Shown: positions 52,741 to 61,001 of the stretch, piece after piece
How the letters are laid out: each line of letters starts with the position of its first letter
Numbering within the stretch: position 1 is the first letter of the stretch
From: Candidatus Babelota bacterium
Lineage (GTDB): Bacteria > Babelota > Babeliae > Babelales > Vermiphilaceae
Reading direction: 5' to 3'
Assembly (NCBI GenBank): GCA_026388985.1
Contig: JAPLIS010000020.1
Coordinates: forward strand, 62,001 to 126,000
DNA: 64,000 nucleotides
Made by a program: the position numbers and the translations under genes
Notes under the pieces: generated by a model
Databases searched by the model: none
The model's input: the letters and a program-made list of their open reading frames with translations, nothing else
What the model was told of the DNA's origin: nothing

Positions 52741-52893
52741 TTTTAGGTTTATAATTTTAGTCTAATTTTTAGGTTTATAATTTTAGATTGCTATATCCAG
52801 TTAGATGGTATAGCAATCTTTTTTAGTTTTTAATCATGCTCTAGTTTAGTTTATAGTTATTTTTGTATAGTTATTTTTGTATAGTTATTTTTC
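52741..52893. repeat. Two short tandem repeats in an intergenic region
   Basis: TTTTAGGTTTATAATTTTAG occurs at 52741-52760 and 52767-52786 (26-bp period). TATAGTTATTTTTG occurs three times at 52852, 52866 and 52880 (14-bp period, last copy ends in C). AT-rich, upstream of transketolase. Confidence 0.8.
52785..52824 (+). terminator. Terminator of the small basic protein gene
   Basis: Perfect 11-bp stem AGATTGCTATA/TATAGCAATCT followed by TTTTTT. Confidence 0.85.
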
Positions 52894-52996
52894 TATATGC
52901 TTGAGATTGTAGGTACATAAGACAAGTATCAATGTATATATAGTAGTTATATAAAAGACTAAAAGTAGCAAAAAAAATTTGCTTATAGGTATACAC

Positions 52997-54949
52997 ATGA
53001 ATAAAGAGCAGGCTCGCAGAGAACAAGACAATGAGATATCTTCTTTTCTTGAACATAAGGCGTATAATCTGCGTAAGTGGTCTATTATACAAACATCACA
53101 AGCAGGGTCTGGCCACGTTACATCATGTCTTTCAGCGGCCGACATTATAGCAGTACTTTTTTTTTATAGCATGCAGTATGATGCAGGTGATTTTAATAAT
53201 CCAGATAATGACCGTTTTGTTTTATCAAAAGGGCATGCCGCTCCTGTTTTGTATGCAGCATGGAAAGAGGTTGGCGTTTTAACAGAGCAAGATCTTTTGG
53301 GATATAGAACCATTGGGTCAACTCTCGAGGGCCATCCAACGTATAGATTCCAATATGCGCAAGCAGCAACAGGGTCGTTGGGAATGGGTTTATCTATAGG
53401 GGTTGGTATTGCATTATGCGCTAAGCTTGATAAGCGTTCTTGTTTTACGTATGTGCTTATGGGAGACAGTGAAACAGCTGAAGGGAGCGTATGGGAGGCA
53501 GTATCTCTTGCCGTATATTATAAGCTTGATAAACTTGTGGGCATAATAGATTGTAACCGGTTAGGGCAGAGTACTGAGACCATGTTAGGGTGTCAGGCTC
53601 AAAAGTATAGCGATATATATACAAGCTTCGGCTTTAAAACATATATAGTAGATGGCCATAGCATTCCCGATCTTATGGCTGTTTTTGATGCATCAGGCGC
53701 CGCCTTAGGTTCAGAGCAGCCAATTATGGTTATTGCAAAAACACATAAAGGGTATGGCATTGAATCAGTTGAAGACAAAGAGGGGTTCCATGGTCAAGCT
53801 TTTAAAAAAGAAAATAGAGAAGCTGTTTTGGCACAGCTGAAAGAACGGTTTTTAGATGCAGCTATGTATACAGAAGATAGAGTGTCATCGCAGTTATTGG
53901 GGCACACTGCCAGTACTTTACCAGATACAATACCCGCTATGAGTCAAAAATTAAAAGAGTATACTGCCGCCATTATTATTCCCTCTTCTTTTCCCTATGT
54001 ATATGCAAAAGAGGCTATGATTGCAACACGTAAAGCATATGGCGAGGCATTAGCATTATTAGGTGATGTACTTACAGAGGTTGTTTGTTTAGATGCTGAA
54101 GTTAAAAATTCTACCTATGCCGAGCTTTTTGAAAAAAAACATCCAGATCGCTTTTTTCAGTGTTTTGTGGCTGAGCAAAATATGATTGGTATGGGAATAG
54201 GGTTTAGTCGCTGGGGCAAGATACCATTTATTTCAACGTTTGGTTCTTTTTTTACGCGTGCGCATGATCAGATTCGCATGGCTGTTTTAAGCAATGCGGC
54301 ATTGCGACTGGTTGGTTCGCATGTTGGTGTTTCAATAGGGCAAGATGGTCCATCTCAAATGGCATTAGAAGATATAGGTATGATGCGTGCATTGCCCAAT
54401 TCTATCGTTTTATATCCTAGTGATGCGGTCAGTACTCATAGTTTGGTTGCGCAAATGGCTCAATATAGTGCAGGTGTTAGTTATATGCGTACTACGCGAT
54501 CAGAAACTCCTATTTTATATGGCGCTAACGAAGAATTTCCCGTGGGAGGATGCAAAGTTGTTCGTAAAAGCAGTCAGGATAAAGTATGTATTATAGCGGC
54601 GGGAATAACTGTGTGGCAAGCTCTAAAGGCGTATGATAGTTTGGCTATGCAAGAAGCACCTGTGTATGTTGCAGTTATTGATCTATATTCAATTAAGCCG
54701 TTTGATAGAGCAACAGTTATTGCTACAGCTCATAGTGCGGGTAATAAAATAATTACTGTTGAAGATCATTATATTCAGGGTGGAATCGGTGAAATGATAG
54801 CAGCAGCATTGTGTGATACGGGCATAACGGTTGTTTCTTTAGCGGTAACAGAGTTGCCCCATTCGGGAAAACCAGAAGAGTTGTTGGCATGGGCACATAT
54901 TGACGCTCAAGCGATTGTTACGGAGGTTTTGTCTTTATTGCGTAGATAA
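52997..54949 (+). CDS. tkt: Transketolase
   Basis: TPP enzyme of the non-oxidative pentose-phosphate pathway. From ATG at 52997 (AGGT upstream; a TTG six codons earlier is less likely) it is 650 residues, in one chain, closer in length to animal/archaeal-type transketolases than to the 660-680 of E. coli. TPP and metal motifs: SGHVTSCLSAADI, FVLSKGHAAPVLYA, GDSETAEGSVWEA, DCNRLGQS. The pyrimidine domain has VAEQNMIGMGIGFSRWG and SIGQDGPSQMALED; C-terminal domain IITVEDHYIQGGIGE. It may supply ribose-phosphates from glycolytic intermediates. Confidence 0.93.
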   Translation: MNKEQARREQDNEISSFLEHKAYNLRKWSIIQTSQAGSGHVTSCLSAADIIAVLFFYSMQYDAGDFNNPDNDRFVLSKGHAAPVLYAAWKEVGVLTEQDLLGYRTIGSTLEGHPTYRFQYAQAATGSLGMGLSIGVGIALCAKLDKRSCFTYVLMGDSETAEGSVWEAVSLAVYYKLDKLVGIIDCNRLGQSTETMLGCQAQKYSDIYTSFGFKTYIVDGHSIPDLMAVFDASGAALGSEQPIMVIAKTHKGYGIESVEDKEGFHGQAFKKENREAVLAQLKERFLDAAMYTEDRVSSQLLGHTASTLPDTIPAMSQKLKEYTAAIIIPSSFPYVYAKEAMIATRKAYGEALALLGDVLTEVVCLDAEVKNSTYAELFEKKHPDRFFQCFVAEQNMIGMGIGFSRWGKIPFISTFGSFFTRAHDQIRMAVLSNAALRLVGSHVGVSIGQDGPSQMALEDIGMMRALPNSIVLYPSDAVSTHSLVAQMAQYSAGVSYMRTTRSETPILYGANEEFPVGGCKVVRKSSQDKVCIIAAGITVWQALKAYDSLAMQEAPVYVAVIDLYSIKPFDRATVIATAHSAGNKIITVEDHYIQGGIGEMIAAALCDTGITVVSLAVTELPHSGKPEELLAWAHIDAQAIVTEVLSLLRR

Positions 54950-55121
54950 CAGTGTAGATAATCTATGTTTCATGTTATCGCCACGTATTATCACGTATTA
55001 TAAAAAGTTACAGACTGTAATAATTTTTATTATTATTGTTTTATTCGATAAAAAAAATAATAATTCTGATATACTGATATAGCAACTATGTTTTTTTTCA
55101 CTAATAGTGGAGGGGTTTGAC

Positions 55122-55877
55122 GTGAAAAAATTAAAAATGAGTAAACTAAAAAAAGTAAACATAAGTAGATTCATGTTTGCAATACTGTTGTTTGGTGCCT
55201 TAATTGCGCCAGTGCATATGTTTGGTGTTCATAAAAGTAATGGGGTTGCTAGCCAGAAGACTGGACAGGCAGCTGATCAGGCGGTTGATAAAGAATCTAA
55301 AGTAGAGGTTGGCCAACAAACAACGGTGGCTCAGCCGAAAGTGGCTAAAAAATCGCTTTTGGGGATCGCCAGAGAAAAGCTTATTGCGTTTAAAGAGAAT
55401 CTGTCTAGGCGTCAGATTGTAGCCATAGTTACAGCGACTGTTGTTGGTTTGTATGGGTTGGTAACATTTTTTAGCGAAAATAGCGAGGCTGAAGTTAGTC
55501 CAGAACCAGTACTACCAGTGCCAGCACCAGCACCAGGGCCAGGTCAAGTGCCAGTGGCACCGCCAGCACCAGTAGCACCAGCAGCGCCAGCACTAATGCC
55601 ACCACTAATACCAGCAGAAGAAGCAAGGCGAGAGGCACTAGCGCAGCAAGCAGCAGAGCGAGCACAAATAGCACGGGCGTATATTGACAAATATTTGCGC
55701 GATCAAGAAGCAGAGAGAGAAGAAGAGAGAAAAGAGAGTGAAGCAGAGGCAAAAGAGATTCAAGATCTTCGTAAAAAGCATACGCCTATATTTTGGTTAT
55801 GTGTTGAAGAGTTGCGTAGTCAAAATGTGCGCATATGTCCTAACTGCAACACCTTCTTAAGATGTTTTCATGATTAA
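55122..55877 (+). CDS. Proline-rich membrane protein with C-terminal Cys motif
   Basis: 251 residues from GTG at 55122, with GGAGGGG upstream; a GTG five codons earlier is the alternative. Two hydrophobic segments (about 17-38 FMFAILLFGALIAPVHMFGV and about 96-115 IVAIVTATVVGLYGLVTFF) flank a polar stretch. A Pro/Ala/Val-rich region (125-170) is followed by a highly charged helix (175-220) and a C-terminus with CPNCNTFLRC, a possible partial zinc site. No family recognised. Similar low-complexity style to the 38259-39599 protein. Confidence 0.65.
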   Translation: MKKLKMSKLKKVNISRFMFAILLFGALIAPVHMFGVHKSNGVASQKTGQAADQAVDKESKVEVGQQTTVAQPKVAKKSLLGIAREKLIAFKENLSRRQIVAIVTATVVGLYGLVTFFSENSEAEVSPEPVLPVPAPAPGPGQVPVAPPAPVAPAAPALMPPLIPAEEARREALAQQAAERAQIARAYIDKYLRDQEAEREEERKESEAEAKEIQDLRKKHTPIFWLCVEELRSQNVRICPNCNTFLRCFHD

Positions 55878-55898
55878 AAGGCTTTGATATCTCATTTT

Positions 55899-56912
55899 TT
55901 AAAGTGAGATACCAATGCTTGGGGATGATTTGGCGTCAGTTGATATGGGTGTGGCATCAAGCGTTTGTAGTATATAAGGTAGTTGCTGTAAAAAGGTGGG
56001 AAATAAAAACTCAATGTGCATGAGCCCACGTTCTTTTTTATCATAACTTTGTAATTTTATTTGAAGCTTTTGAATGCTATTTTTGCTTAAAAATGGCTCC
56101 ATAATACATAAGTCTTTTGTGGACCATTTAATTGTATCTTTTTTCCATTCAACACAAGCCTGTTTTAAATTAGATTGCTGTGGAAAGTGCCGTTCTGATA
56201 GCAGCTTAGTAGAGCGACTATGCTCACGCCATGCATTTTTAATAGGTGTTAAAGAAGATGATTTTAAAGCACCCTCAAATGCGGTCCATATTGGGTGAAG
56301 CCCTTGCATATCCAAGATTTGAAAGTAATCTTTATCTGAGTGGATAGAGTAAATAGATTTAAACAGTGGAGATTGAGTATATGGTTTTGTTTTTTCTTGT
56401 ACCGGACAGGCAAGCAAAATAAGCTTTTCTACGCTAAAGCTATTATCGCTTATAGTGCTAGATTCCAGAGCAACATTGCCGCCGTGGCTATGAGTAACTA
56501 TGATGATTGATGGGCACACATTATATTTTTTTATATATAATTCTGTTAATTTTTTTAGCTCTTGATAAAGATGGAGGCCGGCGATAGTTCGCGCCTCTGG
56601 GCTAAAGTCTCCCGTCCAACCAAAAAGATATATGTGTTCTTGGTCGCATAAATAGTGATTTGTTTCATGTAGCGCTCTGGCTATGGCTGAAACGTGAAGG
56701 TCTTGGTCTAGAGCTAACAGGCTATGGAGTCCGATAGGGCTATAAGCTATTGCTCTATGGGGGTTTGCAGGTGCCTTTTTATTTTTATTTTCTTTTTTAA
56801 CGACATGTGTCGGGGGGAAAATGCCATGTGTGCGTGTACCATGAATCCATATTATTATTTGCGGTGGAATGGACAAAGATGATTCTATTTGATTAAAAAC
56901 GGGAAAAGACAT
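55899..56912 (-). CDS. Alpha/beta hydrolase (lipase/esterase-like)
   Basis: 337 residues without signal peptide. The oxyanion-hole strand reads IIIWIHGTRTHG (20-30), the nucleophile elbow VTHSHGGN (S142), and a candidate acid is in SIHSDKDYFQ; the final His is not certain. The elbow is THSHG, with Thr where GxSxG usually has Gly, as in some lipases. Function is otherwise unknown; an intracellular esterase or lipase is likely. Divergent from the NfeD gene across an inverted repeat. Confidence 0.65.
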   Translation of the reverse strand: MSFPVFNQIESSLSIPPQIIIWIHGTRTHGIFPPTHVVKKENKNKKAPANPHRAIAYSPIGLHSLLALDQDLHVSAIARALHETNHYLCDQEHIYLFGWTGDFSPEARTIAGLHLYQELKKLTELYIKKYNVCPSIIIVTHSHGGNVALESSTISDNSFSVEKLILLACPVQEKTKPYTQSPLFKSIYSIHSDKDYFQILDMQGLHPIWTAFEGALKSSSLTPIKNAWREHSRSTKLLSERHFPQQSNLKQACVEWKKDTIKWSTKDLCIMEPFLSKNSIQKLQIKLQSYDKKERGLMHIEFLFPTFLQQLPYILQTLDATPISTDAKSSPSIGISL

Positions 56913-56970
56913 TATGCCTCCACATATTGGTTGTCTTATGATAAACTATATATTATTACTATAATAATAA

Positions 56971-57005
56971 TTCAGTATTTGGGCAACTGTTGCCAAAGTG
57001 CTGAA
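56971..57005. promoter_or_regulatory. 35-bp imperfect inverted repeat
   Basis: TTCAGTATTTGGGCAAC and GTTGCCAAAGTGCTGAA are complementary at 14 of 17 positions around a single T, in the divergent region before nfeD; operator or 5'-UTR hairpin. Confidence 0.4.
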
Positions 57006-57055
57006 TTATGAGCAGTGCTAGCTTTTTTAAACGATTAAAGGTCGAGTGGGGTGTT

Positions 57056-57496
57056 ATGGGTAATCTTTTTTATATATGGGTTATTGTTGCATTATTATTT
57101 GTTTTGCTTGAAATTGGTCATCCTGGATTATTTCTTTTTTTATCATTTGCTTTGGGTGCTCTGGTAACGGCTTTTTCAGCTGTATATAGTGATTCGTTAA
57201 TGAGTCAGTGTGTTATTTTTTTGCTTGCAAGTATTGGGGCATTGGTAGTACTTATGAAGTGGGTTAAAAAAACAATAGATAAAGAGCACGCATATCAGCA
57301 CACAAATACTCAGGCATTAGTCGGCAGAAAAGCACTAGTTATAAAAGACATTTATGTTGACATGCCTGGCGAAGTTAAAATCGGCGGCGAGTTATGGATG
57401 GCCCGTGCATTACACGATCATTATATTCCAGCCGAAACCCAGGTGATTGTGGTCCAGGTACGTGGTGCGCATGTTGTTGTTATGCCAGTAGAATAA
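57056..57496 (+). CDS. nfeD: NfeD-like membrane protein
   Basis: 146 residues from ATG at 57056; an in-frame ATG at 57008 would add 16 residues but has no ribosome site and lies against the inverted repeat. Layout is that of short NfeD: two or three membrane segments (YIWVIVALLFVLLEIGHPGLF, then about 35-70) and a C-terminal OB-fold (ALVGRKALVIKDI, GEVKIGGELWMARAL, QVIVVQVRGAHVVVMPV). NfeD proteins partner SPFH/stomatin proteins, and the next gene encodes one, 56 nt downstream. Confidence 0.85.
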   Translation: MGNLFYIWVIVALLFVLLEIGHPGLFLFLSFALGALVTAFSAVYSDSLMSQCVIFLLASIGALVVLMKWVKKTIDKEHAYQHTNTQALVGRKALVIKDIYVDMPGEVKIGGELWMARALHDHYIPAETQVIVVQVRGAHVVVMPVE

Positions 57497-57552
57497 GAAG
57501 TTTGTTTTCTTATATTATAATTATTGTATGCATATACCAGAGGAGATTTTTT

Positions 57553-58563
57553 ATGACTGATATGTTTTTTTTATTAAGTGCGCCTGTTTTATTTTTTGGT
57601 TTTTTTAGTGTAGCACTTGTCTTATTGGTAGTATTTATTTTTAAATCAGTCTATATCGTTAAACAAGCTGAAGAGATTTTAATTGAGCGGCTGGGCAAGT
57701 TCAATCGTGTTTTGCGGCCTGGATTGCATTTTATTATTCCTTTAATGGAGGTTCCGCGTACGGTGACCTGGACCTTTTTACAAGATGTTGATGGACGTCG
57801 TTTATATCGTTTCACCAAGACTTTATATCGTATTGATAAGCGTGAGGCTGTCTATGATTTTCCTCGACAAAATGTGATAACCAAAGATAATGTGACTATG
57901 GAGATTAACGCATTGCTTTATTATCAAATTACTGATGCTAAGTTGGCGGTGTATGAAGTAGAAGATTTGCCTGAAGCAATTGAAAAATTAACACAAACTA
58001 AATTACGCGATGTTATTGGAGAGCTTGATCTTGATCAAAGCTTGGTTTCACGTGATCGTATTAACACTAAATTACGGTTAACTCTTGATGAAGCTACCGA
58101 TAAGTGGGGTGTAAAAGTTAATCGTGTTGAGTTGCAAGAGGTCAAACCACCTGAAGATATTAGACAAGCTATGGAAAAGCAAATGCGTGCTGAACGTGAT
58201 CGTCGTGCAACTATTTTAGAGTCAGAAGGTAAAAAGCGGGCAGCTATTTTGGAAGCAGAAGGTAGCCAGGAATCACAGGTTCTTGAAGCCCAGGGTCAAG
58301 CTCAGGCACGATTATTGCAAGCAGAGTCAGAAGCTCAGTCTCGTCTTTTAATAGCGCAAGCTGAGTCGACTGCTATTGAAATGATTCAACGGTCGGTACC
58401 AAATGGAGATCCGCTGCCTTATTTAATTGCTATGCAATATATTAAGGTGTTGCCAGAATTAACGAAGGGCAAAGACAATAAGATGATTATTGTTCCCTAT
58501 GAGGCAAGTTCATTAATTGGTTCTTTAGCATCAGTTAAAAGTATTTTTGATAACGCAAAATAA
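57553..58563 (+). CDS. SPFH/band 7 (stomatin-like) membrane protein
   Basis: 336 residues from ATG at 57553 with AGGAG upstream. One N-terminal membrane segment (8-32), then the SPFH domain: VKQAEEILIERLGKFNRVLRPGLHFIIP, VTKDNVTMEINALLYYQI, LRDVIGELDLDQSL. A coiled stretch rich in Ala/Glu/Gln (about 205-280) and a C-terminal helix follow. Stomatin-like proteins form membrane microdomain cages and work with NfeD and often the FtsH protease. Operon with nfeD. Confidence 0.93.
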   Translation: MTDMFFLLSAPVLFFGFFSVALVLLVVFIFKSVYIVKQAEEILIERLGKFNRVLRPGLHFIIPLMEVPRTVTWTFLQDVDGRRLYRFTKTLYRIDKREAVYDFPRQNVITKDNVTMEINALLYYQITDAKLAVYEVEDLPEAIEKLTQTKLRDVIGELDLDQSLVSRDRINTKLRLTLDEATDKWGVKVNRVELQEVKPPEDIRQAMEKQMRAERDRRATILESEGKKRAAILEAEGSQESQVLEAQGQAQARLLQAESEAQSRLLIAQAESTAIEMIQRSVPNGDPLPYLIAMQYIKVLPELTKGKDNKMIIVPYEASSLIGSLASVKSIFDNAK

Positions 58564-58565
58564 TT

Positions 58566-58615
58566 AAAAAGCTCTGATAGTAAATAGTTTTATTTATTAT
58601 CAGAGCTTTTTGTGA
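58566..58615 (+). terminator. Terminator of the nfeD-SPFH operon
   Basis: 21-bp arms AAAAAGCTCTGATAGTAAATA and complement (one wobble) with a 4-nt loop, ending in TTTTT. Confidence 0.85.
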
Positions 58616-58632
58616 TCAAACTTTCTTTACTG

Positions 58633-58782
58633 TTAATTGAGCGTATTGTGGATATATGATAATGCGTTACGATGTTCTGCATGAGCATAGAGAATAACAA
58701 TAGAACATATCTTAAGAGCTATTGATAAGGCCACTAGGCAAGCTATAAGCCAATAATCTTTTCTTTTTATTATTCGAAACAT
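58633..58782 (-). CDS. Small membrane protein (49 residues)
   Basis: ATG at 58782 with AAGGATC 6 nt upstream, TAA at 58633-58635. MFRIIKRKDYWLIACLVALS starts a basic N-terminus followed by one hydrophobic segment (11-33, LIACLVALSIALKICSIVIL) and a polar tail. Good ribosome site and membrane-protein layout make it a likely small gene. No family recognised. Confidence 0.5.
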   Translation of the reverse strand: MFRIIKRKDYWLIACLVALSIALKICSIVILYAHAEHRNALSYIHNTLN

Positions 58783-58877
58783 ACAAGATCCTTTTTATTT
58801 AATATAGAGCAACAAAATTCTTTAATCTGTGTTGTTTTTACATGTGTCAGTAACTGATAGATTATTGGGTGATTAAT

Positions 58878-59006
58878 CTATTGTTGAGCTAATGCATGCA
58901 TGGGTAAAACAACAGGTGATAATAGAAAGAGTTGAATATATAAAAAAATAAAAAGAATGATAAAAAAAAGCGTGCGCATTGATTTTGGGTGGTGCGCAAA
59001 AAGCAT
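58878..59006 (-). CDS. Possible 42-residue hydrophobic peptide
   Basis: ATG at 59006 or, nine codons later, 58979; very hydrophobic core (RTLFFIILFIFLYIQLFLLS) and a signal-peptidase-like end MHALAQQ. No clear ribosome site. Either a small exported peptide, a remnant of an exported-protein gene, or chance. Confidence 0.3.
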   Translation of the reverse strand: MLFAHHPKSMRTLFFIILFIFLYIQLFLLSPVVLPMHALAQQ

Positions 59007-59120
59007 ATATGCGTTTGTATGGCATGATGCTATTCCTTGGATGGTTAAAAGTGTGTGAACTGCTTACGGTTCTTACTGCTTACTTAACTATATAGATAGC
59101 ATAAAAAAATGATGAGAGCA

Positions 59121-59152
59121 AAAACCGGCATAGAGTTTTCTATGCCGGTTTT
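59121..59152 (-). terminator. Terminator of the 59201-59806 gene
   Basis: Perfect 14-bp stem AAAACCGGCATAGA/TCTATGCCGGTTTT with a 4-nt loop, followed on the minus strand by TTTTT. Confidence 0.9.
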
Positions 59153-59200
59153 ATGAATAGGTATACTTGAAGTTCTATTGTAGATAGAGAGCGGCCAGGG

Positions 59201-59806
59201 TTAAACTGCTTGGGCCTGAACATACGTGTCTGTATGATTAGCGGTAAATAGCTCTACTGCTTCCGGGTTAAGGTTGCCAGATTTTGTAGCAAGTAAGGCT
59301 ATATTAACAACATTTGCAAACATGCTGGTCAGGTTGACAGCAACATTGCCTGAGTTGTTTGGATCTTTTACGATGCTGAAAAAACTGCTTACCATATCCG
59401 CAAAATTGCCTATAACTACTTTTGTTTCTTCATCATAGCCCGGCTTTTGAGGGGCCTGTCTTTTTTGTGAAGAGACAGATATTTTAATCGTAACTTTATT
59501 GTTTGCGATAAGTTCAGTTAATTGTTGCGCAATATAAGCATTAAGGGCTTCTTTGCTGATATCAGTTTGGGTGCTCAAAATATTTATTAAAATGTTAACA
59601 ATGTTTTGCATAAATTCTTCTACTGTTGCTTCTTCTTCAAAAAAATCAAGCTTATCTATAGCATAAGACTCTTCTACTTCTGAAGAGTATTCTGATAGAG
59701 ATTCTGTTTCAGATTGTTCTTGGAAACTGACTTCAGACTGATTTTTTGCATAAGAAAAAGAACAGAGAACCACAGAGAGAGTAGAAAATAAAAGTATACG
59801 CTTCAT
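59201..59806 (-). CDS. Exported protein of unknown function
   Basis: 201 residues from ATG at 59806 (AAGGA about 8 nt upstream; an ATG two codons earlier is too close to it). Signal peptide MKRILLFSTLSVVLCSFSYA, then a Ser/Glu-rich acidic stretch (22-60) and a helical domain (about 60-190) with VNILINILSTQTDISKEALN and MFANVVNIALLATKSGNL. No Cys in the mature part and no family recognised. Own terminator; no operon partner. Confidence 0.7.
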   Translation of the reverse strand: MKRILLFSTLSVVLCSFSYAKNQSEVSFQEQSETESLSEYSSEVEESYAIDKLDFFEEEATVEEFMQNIVNILINILSTQTDISKEALNAYIAQQLTELIANNKVTIKISVSSQKRQAPQKPGYDEETKVVIGNFADMVSSFFSIVKDPNNSGNVAVNLTSMFANVVNIALLATKSGNLNPEAVELFTANHTDTYVQAQAV

Positions 59807-59872
59807 GTACATTTCCTTTTTAAAATAATAGATGATTGAGCAATGATATGTAACAATATCACTATTTAAAAG

Positions 59873-60949
59873 TCAAGATTTTTCTCTTACAATTTCGTGT
59901 TCATCATTAATATCCCCTACAATTTCTTCAAGAACATCTTCAAGCGTTATCAGGCCAGTGACCGCATTAATGTCATTGAGTATAATGGCAATGTGTTGAT
60001 GTTGTTGGCGAAATTTTCGCAATAATTGGCTTACCTTTTCACTCTCTTGAATAAACATAATGGGGCGCACTATCTCTTTTAGGCACTTTTGTTCATTGTT
60101 AAAAACGAGTACAAAGATATCTTTAAGGTGAGCCATTCCTACTATATTTTCTCTATTTTTTTGATATACGGGTAACCGAGTCAGTCTATATTTGGAAAAA
60201 ATTTTTAAGGCGTCATTAAGTGGAGTCTCTATGTTGATTGAAATAATGTCAGGTGCGGGTACGGCAATGTTTTTAACAGCAGTGTTGCCCAATTCAAAAA
60301 TATTCCGTAGCATATCACCCTTTTCCTGCTCAATTAACCCTTCGCTGTGAATATACTCGATTAAAAATTTGATCTCTTGTTCTGATGCAACAAGTTCAGC
60401 AACTGTTTTATCATGTGGTTTTTTTCCTTCTATGCGATATATAAGAAAGTCAGATAAACGAGTAAGAAAGGCTGCAAGAGGTTGAAGCGCATAAAATACC
60501 CCATTAATAAGCCAGAGCATTGAGCTTAATACTTTTTCACCGCGTGCTCTGGCCAAATTTTTAGGAATAATTTCACCAAAAAAGATAAGAGCTATTGAGG
60601 CAACACCAATACCAAGAAAAAGCCCCAGTCCGCCAGGCAGATTGAATCGTGTAAATATCGTTTCAGTTATGTGTGTTGCAAGTGCGCCAGAGGTTACATC
60701 GGCTACATTGCTTGCAATAAGTGTAGTTATAATTACTTTATGTGGATTTTTTTCTAGGGTATGAAATAGTTGTTCATACCGACCACTGGTTATGCGCGCG
60801 AGTTCTTTTAATTTAAAAAGACGTAGCGCGGTAATAGTGGTTTCTAAAAAAGAAAAAACACTGCGAACAGTAAGGGCTATGCAAAAAAATATAAGTGGAA
60901 TTGCTATTTCTTGCAATAAAGGTATCGGTTCACCCATTATATGACTCAT
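59873..60949 (-). CDS. CNNM (DUF21)-CBS membrane protein, hemolysin C/CorC-like
   Basis: 358 residues. N-terminal CNNM transmembrane domain (about 15-180; SFLETTITALRLFKLKELA, IIPKNLARARGEK), then a pair of CBS domains (about 205-345; RLTRLPVYQKNRENIVGMAHLKDIF, AIILNDINAVTGLITLEDVLEEIVGDINDEHE). The C-terminal CorC_HlyC domain found in many relatives is absent, so the protein ends right after CBS2. The family is linked to Mg2+/Co2+ efflux. It follows rpoD by 52 nt on the same strand and may be co-transcribed. Two ATGs four codons apart are possible starts. Confidence 0.88.
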   Translation of the reverse strand: MSHIMGEPIPLLQEIAIPLIFFCIALTVRSVFSFLETTITALRLFKLKELARITSGRYEQLFHTLEKNPHKVIITTLIASNVADVTSGALATHITETIFTRFNLPGGLGLFLGIGVASIALIFFGEIIPKNLARARGEKVLSSMLWLINGVFYALQPLAAFLTRLSDFLIYRIEGKKPHDKTVAELVASEQEIKFLIEYIHSEGLIEQEKGDMLRNIFELGNTAVKNIAVPAPDIISINIETPLNDALKIFSKYRLTRLPVYQKNRENIVGMAHLKDIFVLVFNNEQKCLKEIVRPIMFIQESEKVSQLLRKFRQQHQHIAIILNDINAVTGLITLEDVLEEIVGDINDEHEIVREKS

Positions 60950-61001
60950 CCTTTAATCGTTGTTTAGAGTATGCGTTAAAACTACTATATATACTATTAT
61001 A

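Noticed and set aside
55886-55912. TATCTCA/TGAGATA hairpin as a terminator
   Set aside because: Weak 7-bp stem overlapping the end of the hydrolase gene, no U tail outside the loop.
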